From JBFLYH01 sp964630235 (GTDB lineage Bacteria; Oederibacteriota; JAAXVQ01; JAUVAV01), in assembly GCA_964630235.1 (NCBI GenBank), contig CAZVUO010000002.1:434001-498000 (forward strand): 64,000 bases of DNA, read 5' to 3'. Shown here piece after piece: positions 24,948 through 34,105 of this stretch. The notes under the pieces were generated by a model, which had not been told where the DNA came from, searched no databases, and was given only the letters and a program-made list of their open reading frames with translations. Numbering within the stretch: the first letter of the stretch is position 1; the number at the start of each line of letters is the position of its first letter. The translations under genes were made by a program, and so were the position numbers.

Positions 24948-26771
24948 TTAGACCCAGGTATCGGCCTTCCAAACCGGTCCAAACCGTTTGAGCTGCCGGT
25001 TGAGCTCCTGCTTTTCCTGCTGCAATTGCTTGAGGGTCTCCATATCACCGGCAGCCTCCACGTCCTGTATACGGAGCTGGATCCCGGTCAGCCGGTCCTG
25101 CAGGCGGAAGAGCTCCAAGCGCCGCCAGCAGTCTTCCAGTACCTGCTCCGGTTCCTGAGTTCCCCGGTCCACGGAGAGAAGCCGGTCCCCCAGTTCGGCC
25201 AGTTCGGGTCCCAGCTGGGCTTGTGTTTCGGGCCACCAGCGTTCTTCCAGATCAGGATCGAACGGCGCGGCCAGAATCCTCTCCAGCAGCTGCCGGTATT
25301 CCGAGAGCGCGAACCAGTCTGGTTGGAGCCGGCCGCGCCAGGAAGCGATCACCCACGGATAGCGCAGCAGCGTGGCAACGATCAATTCTTCTTCGAGCGC
25401 GGTGCGCGCGCGCACCGGTTCAGGGGCCTGTATTTCCCGGGATTCCGCGTTCCGGCCCGGCGAGGGTCCCTTCCCCCCCGCGCGAAGGCGGCCGATCTCG
25501 GTCAGCACCTGCCGGTCCTGGAGCTGAAGACGCCGGGCGAGGAGGTGGGCGTATTCCCCCTCCTCGATGCCGCCGGCCGGAAAGAGCTGGATCAGCGGCC
25601 CGATCTGGCGGACGACTTTGAGCTTGCCGTCCAAATTCCGCGTGTCCACGGCCGCGAGCGCCTGGTCCAGCGCGTATTCAACCACGCTGACCGCCTGGTC
25701 CACGCGCGCCCGGAGCGCTTCGGCGCCGTGTTGCCTCCAGTATTCGTCCGGGTCTTTGGCGCCGGGCAGAACGGCCGCCTTGACGGACACCCCGGCCTGG
25801 ACCAGCAGCTCGAAGGCCCGCCGCGCGGCCGCGATTCCCGCGTCGTCCGCGTCGTACATCAGCACCGCCTGGTTGGTATAGCGCTTGATCAACTGGGCCT
25901 GTTTGGGGGTCAGCGCCGTGCCGAGCGAGGCGACGGTTTCCGTCAGGCCGGCCGCGTGGCAGGCAATGGCGTCCACATAGCCTTCCACCACCACCAGCCG
26001 GCCCGCGCTCCGCGCGGCTTCCCGAGCCAGGTGCAGGGCGTAGAGCAGGTCTCCCTTGCGGAACAGCGGGGTTTCCGGCGAATTGAGATACTTGGGACCC
26101 TGCTCGCCGAGCAGGCGCCCGCCGAAGGCCACCGGCCGTCCCTGCAGGTCGAAAATGGGAAACATCCAGCGCTGGCGGAAGCGGTCGTACGGACTCCCTT
26201 TGTCCCCGGCTTCGACCAGCAACCCCGCGGCCAGCAGGAGTTCTTGGGAGTAGTGGTCCCGCTGGGCGGCGCGCAACAGGTTGTCGCGTCCCGGAGGCGC
26301 GAATCCCAGGGCAAACCGCTCCCACAACTCCCCGGGAATCCGCCGCTGGGCCAGATACGCCCGGGCGCCCTGGCCGGCCTCCGGCGACTTGAGCGCCTGG
26401 GTGAAACGCTCGGCCGCCCAGGCCATGACCGCGTACAACTGCCGTTTCAGCTGTTCCTGTTCGGGATGATGCGCTCCGCCGGAGCGGGTCAGGGTGATGT
26501 TCGCGCGTTCCGCGAGGGTCTTGAGGGCTTCGGGAAAGGTCCAGCCCTCGCGGCGCATGAGAAACTCGAACACATCACCGCCGGCGCCGCAGCCGAAGCA
26601 CTTGAAGGTCTGGCGCTCCGGATTGACGAAAAAACTCGGCGTCTTCTCCCCGTGAAAAGGGCACAGGCCTTTGAGATTCCTGCCGGCCGCTTTGAGCGCG
26701 ACGTATTGCGAGATCACGGCCACGATATCCGTGGCGTCGCGGACACGTTCTTTATCGTCTGGAAAATTCAC
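24948..26771 (-). CDS. dnaG: DNA primase
   Basis: 607 residues. The N-terminal zinc-binding domain has Cys37, His40, Cys58, Cys61 (CPFH...CFGC). The catalytic core has RRIPGELWERFALGFAP, the toprim motifs VVEGYVDAIA and MYDADDAGIAAARR, and a C-terminal helical domain for DnaB interaction. It makes RNA primers at the replication fork. It sits between rpsU (upstream) and rpoD (downstream), with about 150 nt to rpoD. Confidence 0.98.
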   Translation of the reverse strand: MNFPDDKERVRDATDIVAVISQYVALKAAGRNLKGLCPFHGEKTPSFFVNPERQTFKCFGCGAGGDVFEFLMRREGWTFPEALKTLAERANITLTRSGGAHHPEQEQLKRQLYAVMAWAAERFTQALKSPEAGQGARAYLAQRRIPGELWERFALGFAPPGRDNLLRAAQRDHYSQELLLAAGLLVEAGDKGSPYDRFRQRWMFPIFDLQGRPVAFGGRLLGEQGPKYLNSPETPLFRKGDLLYALHLAREAARSAGRLVVVEGYVDAIACHAAGLTETVASLGTALTPKQAQLIKRYTNQAVLMYDADDAGIAAARRAFELLVQAGVSVKAAVLPGAKDPDEYWRQHGAEALRARVDQAVSVVEYALDQALAAVDTRNLDGKLKVVRQIGPLIQLFPAGGIEEGEYAHLLARRLQLQDRQVLTEIGRLRAGGKGPSPGRNAESREIQAPEPVRARTALEEELIVATLLRYPWVIASWRGRLQPDWFALSEYRQLLERILAAPFDPDLEERWWPETQAQLGPELAELGDRLLSVDRGTQEPEQVLEDCWRRLELFRLQDRLTGIQLRIQDVEAAGDMETLKQLQQEKQELNRQLKRFGPVWKADTWV

Positions 26772-26802
26772 GCCGGACCCTCAGAAAATGGGCTTGAAAT
26801 CA

Positions 26803-26833
26803 GCAACAGCCCGGAGGGCTTCCGGGCTGTTGC
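26803..26833 (-). terminator. Strong 13-bp hairpin between rpsU and dnaG
   Basis: GCAACAGCCCGGA (26803-26815), 5-nt loop, TCCGGGCTGTTGC (26821-26833). A perfect stem lies just downstream of rpsU on the minus strand, with no long U-tract after it. In E. coli a terminator also lies between rpsU and dnaG and sets their relative expression; this hairpin is in the equivalent place. Confidence 0.6.
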
Positions 26834-26891
26834 GGCATGGGGATGGACCGCGCGTTGCGGGCGCGGACGATCGCGGACAGGTTGTGACCGT

Positions 26892-27077
26892 CTAGATCGA
26901 ACGTTTTCTGGCCTTCTTTCGAGCGGCCAGGATCTTCATTTTCTTTTTCACGCTCGGTTTTTCGTAATGTTCGCGGCGGCGCATCTCCGAGAGCACACCG
27001 GATTGCTGAACCTCTTTCTTGAACCGGCGGAGGGCAGCCTCGAAATTCTCACTATCCTTGACGCGAATTTCGATCAT
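26892..27077 (-). CDS. rpsU: Small ribosomal subunit protein bS21
   Basis: 61 residues, typical of bS21: IEIRVKDSENFEAALRRFKK, then RRREHYEKPSVKKKMK and a basic C-terminus. Acts on the 30S platform near the anti-Shine-Dalgarno end of 16S rRNA. First gene of the rpsU-dnaG-rpoD cluster. Confidence 0.97.
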   Translation of the reverse strand: MIEIRVKDSENFEAALRRFKKEVQQSGVLSEMRRREHYEKPSVKKKMKILAARKKARKRSI

Positions 27078-27182
27078 GAGTCTTCATCCCTCCCTTCTCT
27101 TGGAAAATGAGCCTGTTTCCAGCTCCGCCCCGCGAGGGCGGAATTGCATAATTCTAAGGCGGCCGGTTGGTTTTGTCAAATA

Positions 27183-27530
27183 CTATCCAGGAGGCCAGCT
27201 GAATTTGCGCCCTCCCAGCAGATGCAGGTGAAGGTGAAAAACCTCCTGGCCTGCGTCCTCCCGGCAGTTCACCACCAGGCGGTACCCGGCAGCCAGGCCC
27301 TGTTCGGCAGCGATCCGGTTGGCCGCGAGCACCAGCCGCCCCAGCATCTCCGCCTGCCCGGGTCCCGCGTCCGCCACGGTCGGCACGTGGGCCTTGGGAA
27401 TGATCAGCGCATGCACCGGGGCCTGGGGCTTGATATCCGCGAAAGCCAGCACGGCCTCGTCCTCGTATAATTTTTTCGCCGGGATCTCGCCCTTCACAAT
27501 GCGGCAGAACAGGCATTGGGGATCGTGCAT
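27183..27530 (-). CDS. hinT: HIT family nucleotide-binding protein (HinT-like)
   Basis: ATG 27530 with GGAGG 5 nt upstream; the frame is open to 27593 but the extra residues are repeat-derived. 115 residues. Opens with the Zn/nucleotide motif CLFCRIVKGEIPAKKLYED, then VHALIIPKAHVPTVAD, and the histidine triad HLHLHLLGGR close to the C-terminus. Family members hydrolyse purine nucleoside phosphoramidates or aminoacyl-AMP. Upstream of rpsU by about 100 nt. Confidence 0.95.
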   Translation of the reverse strand: MHDPQCLFCRIVKGEIPAKKLYEDEAVLAFADIKPQAPVHALIIPKAHVPTVADAGPGQAEMLGRLVLAANRIAAEQGLAAGYRLVVNCREDAGQEVFHLHLHLLGGRKFSWPPG

Positions 27531-27540
27531 GGGTCCTCCA

Positions 27541-27660
27541 ATTATTCCCCTTCCCAGGATTGATGGTGGGAGGGGATGAAGGGGAGGGGGCACTGAACAT
27601 TTTTGGGCCCCTCACCCTCACCCTCGCCCTCTCCCGCAGCAGCGCTGGGGAGAGGAGAGT
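27541..27660. repeat. Dispersed intergenic repeat
   Basis: The stretch CCCTCACCCTCGCCCTCTCC (about 27610-27630) with CAGCGCTGGGGAGAGGAGAG is the reverse complement of sequence found at about 33905-33955 and 51080-51125 (CTCTCCCCAGC...GGGAGAGGGCGAGGGTGAGG), so it is another copy of that repeat family. Confidence 0.6.
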
Positions 27661-27680
27661 ATAAGTGAATGACTGCCGGA

Positions 27681-30029
27681 TCAGAAATTCAAGTTATACA
27701 GCAGGTTGGCCACCAGTTCCTGATAGCTGTTATCATCCCGCCGGTTGTCCGCGTATCCGATGTTGGACAGGGTCAGTCCCAGCGAATGGCCGGAACGGAT
27801 ATAATACGTCCCGTACAGAGCCACCGTGGAGAGCGCGTCATCCACCACGTTGAGATCGTCCTTGCCCACCAAATTGTCCCAGCTTAGACCCAGGTCAAAA
27901 ACGCCGGGGACGGCTTTCCAGTTCCCTCTCAGGCTGTAGAGGGAATAATTCAGCGTTTGCCGGGTGGCGCCGGCGGCCTGGATCAAGGTCAGCCCCGTAT
28001 AGCCGCTTTCATCCGTAAGGGTCGAGTTCAGCCCGTATCCCGCGCTGAAGGCCCAAGCGCCGAAGGCGTACACCAGCGAGGCCTGCAGGGAGCCGGTGGT
28101 CAGATCCCCGCTCAGCCGGGTCTGCGCCAGGTCCTGGAACGTGCTGAGCGAATAGGAGAGGTTGGCCAGCAGTTGATCCGCGCCGGCCGGGATCTGCGTC
28201 CCCAGTCCCAGCGAGAACACCGAGGTCCGGTTGTCAATGATCGGCGCGGGCGCGGAGTTGTCCTTCTGTGAATTGACGGAATACCCCAGCGACACCGTGG
28301 ACAAGTACGGCGGCAGGCGATAATAGGCCATTCCGGAAACATACAGCGTGTTGGTGGTGCCGGCGGTCACGGTGGTGTTGGCCGCTTCCAGATAGAAATC
28401 CTGGGTCTTCTGGCCGTCCACATTGTCCTGCCAGACATTCACCTCACCCAGAAGAATGAGCTGATCATCGAAAAAATAAAGCCGGGCGTTGCTGTCCACG
28501 CCCTGCCAGTCGCTCAGGAGCCACGGATTGCCCAAGGTCACGAATTTGGAGCTGGTGCGCTTGTATTCCACCTCCACCGCGTTGCGGTGGTTCCATTCCC
28601 AGCGCATGCCGCCGCGGTAGGCGTCGCCCAGGGAGATGGTAAAAAAGTTCATATTCTGGTCATAGTAGCCGAGCCCGTACTCTCCGTACAGGAGACTGGA
28701 AACATCCGGCAGGTAATTGATTTTGATGTGTCCTTCGGCCGAGGCCACCACGTTGTTTTCCGGCAGGGGATTCGCGGCTATTTGCGTGATGGACTGGGCG
28801 CTGTCAACGATCGCGTCGGCGTTCAGGGAGAATCCGATACCCGGCCACAAGTCGGATAGCCAGCGAAATCCTCCGGCCAGGCGTTCGAAAGTGCCGGCGG
28901 TATCCGGATCCCGGCCTTCGATTGGCAAGAGGTTCCAGCCGCCGGCCAGGTGCAGTTCCGAGTGGGCCTGGCTCGCGTCTCCCATGGTCCAGCGCAGGTA
29001 TCCGCCGCGGATGAAACTGTTATTCAGCGTGAAATCCGTGAAAACCGGGTAGGTGTCCCCCAGGGACACCGCCAGAGCCGGATTGACGACATCCAGCCGG
29101 AACCGGTTGACCGGCTGGCGGCCGGGCGCCTCTTCCGAGGTCAGATACCCGGTTCCCAGGAACTGCCAGGCCTCAGAACCGCCCGAAAAGTTGAGATTGA
29201 CGCGATGCAGCCAGCCTTCGGGCTGGGCCAGGTACAGTGTATCCGCCGGCTTTTTGCCCAGGGAGGTGTACTGCATCTCGGCCCGCAAGTTGCCGCGGAA
29301 AGCCGCGAGTTTCGCGGCCGCCTCCTGCTCGGCTTTCCAAGCCGCCGCGGCTTCGGGCGTGGAAACGGTAAAAGACCAGGTCGGGGATTTGGACTCCTTC
29401 CCTTCCGCGTTCCGCACGGTCACTTGCAGGCCGTGCAGACCGGGCGCCAGGTTCGCGGGTGGAACGAACGTCAGGAGCGTGGGGGTTTTCTCCACGGACG
29501 CGGTCACGTCGGTCTCGTCGAACACGACCTTCAGGGAGGCGAGGTCCGTCTGGCTGGCGCCAGAATCAATGCGGACCACCACCATGGCCTCTTCGGCGGT
29601 CAGGGTAGCGCCATCGTCCGGGAACAGCAATTCCAGTTCCGGTCCCTTGGCCGGCCGCCGGACCAGCACACGGTGCGGGGCGGTGCTGGGGTTAAGCAGC
29701 GGCGAGGTGCCGCGCTCGCCGGCCTGGTTGCGGGCTTCCAGGTAGTACTCCAGGCCGTCCTCGGTGACGCTGGACGCCGGAACCTGGGCGCTGTAGCTGA
29801 CGCCCGCGCCCTGCATGATTTCCTCGCGGTAACTCAGACCACCGATGGAGCGGTAATAGAGGCTGACCTGCGCGACCGGCGAGGCGGCGTCCGTGATGGT
29901 CGCGGACAGGGGCAGCGGCTTGCCGGCTTCGGCCTCCACCGGCGGTTGGTGAACCAGCACCGGCGCGGCCGAGGCCGCGGACGGCAGCAGTCCGAGGGTG
30001 CACAGCAAGAGGAGATTCCGGATCCGCAT
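27681..30029 (-). CDS. Outer-membrane beta-barrel protein with N-terminal Ig-like domains
   Basis: 782 residues. Signal peptide (NLLLLCTLGLLPSAASA), then two Ig/fibronectin-like domains (residues about 22-230: VSLYYRSIGGLSYREEIMQG; PELELLFPDDGATLTAEEAM; LAPGLHGLQVTVRNAEGKES), a short helical linker, then about 530 residues of alternating amphipathic strands ending in the aromatic tail LLYNLNF, the signature of a BAM-assembled outer-membrane barrel. Stops 2 nt after the start region of no other gene but begins 2 nt after the FecR-domain gene, so co-translation is likely. Possible part of a CHASE2/FecR envelope system. Its substrate is unknown. Confidence 0.75.
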   Translation of the reverse strand: MRIRNLLLLCTLGLLPSAASAAPVLVHQPPVEAEAGKPLPLSATITDAASPVAQVSLYYRSIGGLSYREEIMQGAGVSYSAQVPASSVTEDGLEYYLEARNQAGERGTSPLLNPSTAPHRVLVRRPAKGPELELLFPDDGATLTAEEAMVVVRIDSGASQTDLASLKVVFDETDVTASVEKTPTLLTFVPPANLAPGLHGLQVTVRNAEGKESKSPTWSFTVSTPEAAAAWKAEQEAAAKLAAFRGNLRAEMQYTSLGKKPADTLYLAQPEGWLHRVNLNFSGGSEAWQFLGTGYLTSEEAPGRQPVNRFRLDVVNPALAVSLGDTYPVFTDFTLNNSFIRGGYLRWTMGDASQAHSELHLAGGWNLLPIEGRDPDTAGTFERLAGGFRWLSDLWPGIGFSLNADAIVDSAQSITQIAANPLPENNVVASAEGHIKINYLPDVSSLLYGEYGLGYYDQNMNFFTISLGDAYRGGMRWEWNHRNAVEVEYKRTSSKFVTLGNPWLLSDWQGVDSNARLYFFDDQLILLGEVNVWQDNVDGQKTQDFYLEAANTTVTAGTTNTLYVSGMAYYRLPPYLSTVSLGYSVNSQKDNSAPAPIIDNRTSVFSLGLGTQIPAGADQLLANLSYSLSTFQDLAQTRLSGDLTTGSLQASLVYAFGAWAFSAGYGLNSTLTDESGYTGLTLIQAAGATRQTLNYSLYSLRGNWKAVPGVFDLGLSWDNLVGKDDLNVVDDALSTVALYGTYYIRSGHSLGLTLSNIGYADNRRDDNSYQELVANLLYNLNF

Positions 30030-30031
30030 GC

Positions 30032-30757
30032 TTACTTACCCTGCTGGTATTTCAAATTGAGCTGTTGCTCCTTGCCGTCTTTGTCCTTGACCTTGGTCTT
30101 AAGGGTCCGGACCGCGGGATTGTCCACCACCAGCTCAAACCACCGGTCCAGGTTCTCCAGGTTGACCTTTTCCGGCGTCGTGGGGCCGCTGTCCGGGCCG
30201 GCCGTACTGCGGAAAGAGGCGCCGACATACTGCTGGCCTTTTTCATTGTAGAAAAAGATCAAGCCGTCCCATACCAGAAGTTCCACCAGGAGCTTTTCCA
30301 GGGTCTTGAGCTCCAGTTCCGTGCCTTTGACCGCGGCCACGGCCGAAGGCGTTTCGATCTCCAGGCCCGTATCCTGTTTCTTGACCTTGGCCCATAGGTG
30401 ACCGATCAGGAGCTTGAGGCGGTTCTGCTTGTCCCTGCTTTTGGGCTTGAGCTCCAGCGTGGTATTCTTGTTGAGCCGGATCACGCTGCCGTCATTGAGC
30501 ATGATCTGGACCTGGCATTCCAGGGTCTTGATCAAGTCTTTTTCCATGAGCGGCATGCCTTTTTTCACGGGCTTGATCTCCTGTCCCCCGCGCTCAACGC
30601 TGGCCATGGGGCCAAAGGAAACGTACAGCACCGCGCCCACGGTATTGTCGGTGGCCGCCTCCGTGACCGCGCCAGAACGGCACGGAAACAAAACCACGGC
30701 CGCCGCGGCCAGCAAGATGATTCCCGCGCCGAAATAGTTCATCCAGGCAGTACGCAT
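30032..30757 (-). CDS. FecR-domain secreted protein
   Basis: 241 residues. N-terminal hydrophobic anchor (GAGIILLAAAAVVLFPC), then a FecR-type domain: LYVSFGPMASVERGGQEIKP, LMEKDLIKTLECQVQIMLND, GSVIRLNKNTTLEL, GHLWAKV and TPSAVAAVKGTELEL. This pattern (a 'FecR' fold without sigma factor partner) is frequent beside CHASE2 cyclases and outer-membrane barrels. It would face the periplasm. Neighbours on both sides are on the same strand with gaps of 2 and 18 nt. Confidence 0.8.
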   Translation of the reverse strand: MRTAWMNYFGAGIILLAAAAVVLFPCRSGAVTEAATDNTVGAVLYVSFGPMASVERGGQEIKPVKKGMPLMEKDLIKTLECQVQIMLNDGSVIRLNKNTTLELKPKSRDKQNRLKLLIGHLWAKVKKQDTGLEIETPSAVAAVKGTELELKTLEKLLVELLVWDGLIFFYNEKGQQYVGASFRSTAGPDSGPTTPEKVNLENLDRWFELVVDNPAVRTLKTKVKDKDGKEQQLNLKYQQGK

Positions 30758-30775
30758 GCGCTTGTCCCCCTTGGC

Positions 30776-31795
30776 TTATTCGAGCTCAAAGCTCGTGATC
30801 TTGGCCGACCCGTCGCGCAGCTGGCGCAGGAGGTCAGCCAAGTCCGGGTGGGTGGTCTCCACGCCGACCGGCTGGTACAGCTTTAAATTCGCGAACAGCC
30901 CCGCGTCCGGCACGCTCTGGCGCAGAGTCCGGTCCACTTCCGGAGGCGTGACCGCGTTGCTCACGCGGGTGGGGCTGTTGATCCTGAACCAGGCGGGGAC
31001 CGACCGCCCGTCCATTCCGCCCACGGGATTGTTGTACTGATCATAGGCGATGACCTGCCAGTAGTACTTCTCGCCGTCGGCCAGTTCCCGGGCCGAAGGC
31101 GGATAGAGGACCTGCGTTCCGGTCAGCCGGCCGCTCCGCCAGTACGTATTGACCCTCGGGTCCTGATTGGGGCTGACCAGCACTTCATAGGTCTTGGCGT
31201 TGCGGCTGCCCGGGGTCCAGATCAGGTTGGGCAGCAGGGTGGAAATGTCCATGTCCTTGGGAAAGACGAGGAGGGGCGGCAGGTTCTGCGAAGCCGGCGA
31301 AGCGAACAGGGCGATGCGGGTCCGGAAAGGCGGTCCGGCCGGATTTTCCGGAACCAGCACGACGTAAAAATCGCCCTTGAGCACCGGCGAGTCGCTCTTG
31401 AAAAGCGCGTTCAGGTCCTGGGAAGAAATATAGTCGTCATTAAAGTGGACCGTGTTGCCGATGGTGCCGATCTGGTTCGCGGTGAACACATTGCGCCCCA
31501 CGAACAGCGGCGCCGTGGTCTGGAAAGAGGTATCCGCGACCCGGGTGCGGCCGTCCCAAATTTCCATGCGGAAGCGGAAGGCGCTGGCCGGCTGGGTCGA
31601 AGACACGTACATGAGAAAAACCTTGGGCGAGATCATGGGCACGGTCGTGCGGTTTTCCTGGTACGCTTTGTAGATTTCCAGCATGACGTGGGGGCTTACG
31701 GAGACGTCCTGGATCCGGACGTCGGCCCGGGCCGGTCCGTGGACCAAGCCCAGCAGCAGTAAGAACAACCACCCGATACGGCCGATATTTTTCAT
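30776..31795 (-). CDS. Secreted protein of unknown function, fibronectin-like
   Basis: 339 residues with a signal peptide (IGWLFLLLLGLVHGPARA). The middle part (PNLIWTPGSRNAKTYEVLVS; GEKYYWQVIAYDQYNNPVGG) resembles a fibronectin-III-type beta sandwich. The first half (DVRIQDVSVSPHVMLEIYKA...) is unassigned. It lies between the CHASE2 cyclase and FecR genes in the same direction and may work with them in the periplasm. I recognise no catalytic motif. Confidence 0.6.
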   Translation of the reverse strand: MKNIGRIGWLFLLLLGLVHGPARADVRIQDVSVSPHVMLEIYKAYQENRTTVPMISPKVFLMYVSSTQPASAFRFRMEIWDGRTRVADTSFQTTAPLFVGRNVFTANQIGTIGNTVHFNDDYISSQDLNALFKSDSPVLKGDFYVVLVPENPAGPPFRTRIALFASPASQNLPPLLVFPKDMDISTLLPNLIWTPGSRNAKTYEVLVSPNQDPRVNTYWRSGRLTGTQVLYPPSARELADGEKYYWQVIAYDQYNNPVGGMDGRSVPAWFRINSPTRVSNAVTPPEVDRTLRQSVPDAGLFANLKLYQPVGVETTHPDLADLLRQLRDGSAKITSFELE

Positions 31796-31944
31796 GCGCT
31801 TACCCTCCTTTGGCGTGCTTTGCCGGGTTTCAGCGGAATCGGAAAGACGGGACGAATAGGTTTCGGGGGCAACTTCCCGACCCTTCCAGTTTAGTACATG
31901 GTCTTTGGTTTGTCAACCGCCGAGGCGGTTTTTGTTCTTTGTTT

Positions 31945-33864
31945 TCAAGCGTTTTTAAGCCCGCGCACCGCGAACACCGAAAGCGTTTTCGATTTTCCTT
32001 TGACGGTCACATCCGAGAAAGCTTCCACCTCCACCAAGTCCTTCACCGCCGCGTAGGTGGTCTCGGAAATGAGCAGGAAAACGCCCAAGTCCTTGGTTTT
32101 GCTCTCCAGCCTCGAGGCCAGGTTGACCGTGTCGCCGATCACGGTATAGCCCATGGCCTGGTGAGATCCCATGTTGCCCACAATCGCTTCACCGGTGTTC
32201 AAGCCCACGCCGATGGTCAGGGTTCGCCGGCCCTGCTCCTTCCAGCGTTCGTTCAGTTTTTCCAGCGCCGCCTTCATGTCCCAGGCCGCGCGCAGGGCCC
32301 GCTTCGCGTCGTCCGGGTGGGCCACGGGTGCGCCAAAAATGGCCATGACCGCGTCGCCGATGAATTTATCCACGGTGCCGTCGTGCTTGAAAATGATGTC
32401 GGTCCAGGTTTGGAAATATTCGTTTAGCTTTTCCACCACGGCCTCGGGCGGCAGCTCCTCGGAGAGAGTGGTGAACCCGCGGATATCGGAGAACAGCACC
32501 GTCACCATCTGCTTGTTGCCGCCCAGTTTGAGTTCGGCGTTCGGGTCTTTGACCAGCTCTTCCACCACCTTGGGCGAGACGTAGCGGGAGAACATGTTCT
32601 TGATGAACCGGCTGTGCCGCTCCTCGGTCACCAGCAGATACACCACCACCATGACAAAGGTCAGGGCCGCGGCCAGCAGCGGATTCACCACCGGCACGAT
32701 CCAGCTGTACGACAAGAACAGCCAGATGGACACCAGCAGATACAGCAACGCCAAGCCGGCCAGGGCGATCAAACCGCGAATGGGCTTTAACTTGATGGTC
32801 AGCTGGCCGATAAGCAGCGGGAGCAGCAGAAAGAGGAGAAAGGTGACCCATTCCGGTATGGGATAGAGAAAGCGTTTTTTCAGTATCGTGTCCAGGATGT
32901 TGGCGTGCACTTCCACTCCCGCCAGCTGTCCGTGCGTCGGCGTAAATGGCGTCTGGTGAAAGTCCTGCGCTTCAGGGAAGGTCGTCCCGATCAGCACGAT
33001 CTTGTCCTGAAAAATGCGGTTGGCCAGAAGCGCGGGAAAAACATCCTCCAGCTCCATATCATAATTTGTTTGAACCTCGGTCGGGGGCCCGTAGACGTTC
33101 TCAAAGGAAATGGTCTTAAAATTCCCCGAACCGCCGCGGTAGTTGATCAGCATCCGCCCCCTGGGATCCGAGGGTATCCTCAAGGGACCGAAGGAAATGG
33201 CGTTTTGGCGGACCGGGGCCTCCAGCGCGTCTATCTTGAAATAACGCGACAGGATCTTCAGGTCGAACGACATATACGGCTTGCCCTGATAGGTCTGCAG
33301 CAGAGCCGCGTTGCGCAGAACACCGTCTTCCTTGTTCGGCCAGACATTGACGTAACCCACGTGCGCCCGGGTTTGGTCAATATCCGGCAATGCCTCGACA
33401 TAATTCACCATCAAGCCGTGGTGGCTCGGGCTGGCGGTAAAAGCGCTGCCGAGCACGATCCAGGATTTCGAGCGGATGATCGCGTCACCCAGCACTTTAT
33501 CTTCTTTGCGGCGTTCCGTCTCGGTGAGCTCGGAAAACACCAGGTCCAAAGCCACCACCCGGGCGCCGGCCCGCGAGAGACGGTCTATCACTTTGGCGTA
33601 CATGGTGCGCGGCCAGGGCCAGCGCACTTGCAAACGATCCAGACTTTGCTGGTCAATCGCCAGAATCACGACTTCGTCTTCAGGTCCCGGCCCGATCTCA
33701 CCGCGAACGAAAAACCGCAGATCCATGATTCTGTTTTCCACGGACTTGGCAAAGTCCAAATAGTCCAGTCCCGCTACCAGGAGCCCTCCGAGGACAGCCA
33801 GATAGACCGCGATCCGGGTTTTGCTGAGCTTTTGGAACTGGAACTGCCGGCGGATATTGACCAT
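31945..33864 (-). CDS. CHASE2-domain class III adenylate/guanylate cyclase
   Basis: 639 residues. N-terminal transmembrane helix (about 18-35), then a periplasmic CHASE2 sensor (VVILAIDQQSLDRLQVRWPW; VALDLVFSELTE; FPALLANRIFQDKIVLIGTT), three membrane helices (about 340-420), and a cytoplasmic cyclase domain with VTVLFSDIRGFTTLSEELPP, TVDKFIGDAVMAIFGAP and VGLNTGEAIVGNMGSH. The two metal-binding aspartates are kept. It would make a cyclic nucleotide in response to an envelope signal. Genes downstream (secreted protein, FecR protein, barrel) are probably in the same transcription unit. About 80 nt precede the first repeat upstream. Confidence 0.92.
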   Translation of the reverse strand: MVNIRRQFQFQKLSKTRIAVYLAVLGGLLVAGLDYLDFAKSVENRIMDLRFFVRGEIGPGPEDEVVILAIDQQSLDRLQVRWPWPRTMYAKVIDRLSRAGARVVALDLVFSELTETERRKEDKVLGDAIIRSKSWIVLGSAFTASPSHHGLMVNYVEALPDIDQTRAHVGYVNVWPNKEDGVLRNAALLQTYQGKPYMSFDLKILSRYFKIDALEAPVRQNAISFGPLRIPSDPRGRMLINYRGGSGNFKTISFENVYGPPTEVQTNYDMELEDVFPALLANRIFQDKIVLIGTTFPEAQDFHQTPFTPTHGQLAGVEVHANILDTILKKRFLYPIPEWVTFLLFLLLPLLIGQLTIKLKPIRGLIALAGLALLYLLVSIWLFLSYSWIVPVVNPLLAAALTFVMVVVYLLVTEERHSRFIKNMFSRYVSPKVVEELVKDPNAELKLGGNKQMVTVLFSDIRGFTTLSEELPPEAVVEKLNEYFQTWTDIIFKHDGTVDKFIGDAVMAIFGAPVAHPDDAKRALRAAWDMKAALEKLNERWKEQGRRTLTIGVGLNTGEAIVGNMGSHQAMGYTVIGDTVNLASRLESKTKDLGVFLLISETTYAAVKDLVEVEAFSDVTVKGKSKTLSVFAVRGLKNA

Positions 33865-33892
33865 GACCCCTCCATACCTGATCTGAAGGTTA

Positions 33893-34105
33893 ATCCCCTC
33901 CCCCTGACGAATCCCCTCTCCCCAACATTAGTTGCGGGAGAGGGCGAGGGTGAGAGGTCCAGCTGAAAATAGAAAGTTGAAAATAGACCACAATTGAGCT
34001 GTTTCTATTGTTCTACTCTCTATTGCTCAATTGCTCTGCCCGCACTGCGGGCCGCCCCCTCCCCTACCCCTCCCACCAACGTCTGGGGAGGGGAGAAATT
34101 TATTA
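33893..34105. repeat. Long dispersed repeat (copy 1 of 2)
   Basis: About 200 bp nearly identical to 51070-51270: GGGAGAGGGCGAGGGTGAG, then GACCACAATTGAGCTGTTTC, TATTGTTCTACTCTCTATTG, TCTGCCCGCACTGCGGGC and GTCTGGGGAGGGG, in the same order. Non-coding and palindromic in parts. It ends inside the 3' end of mtaB. Confidence 0.85.
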
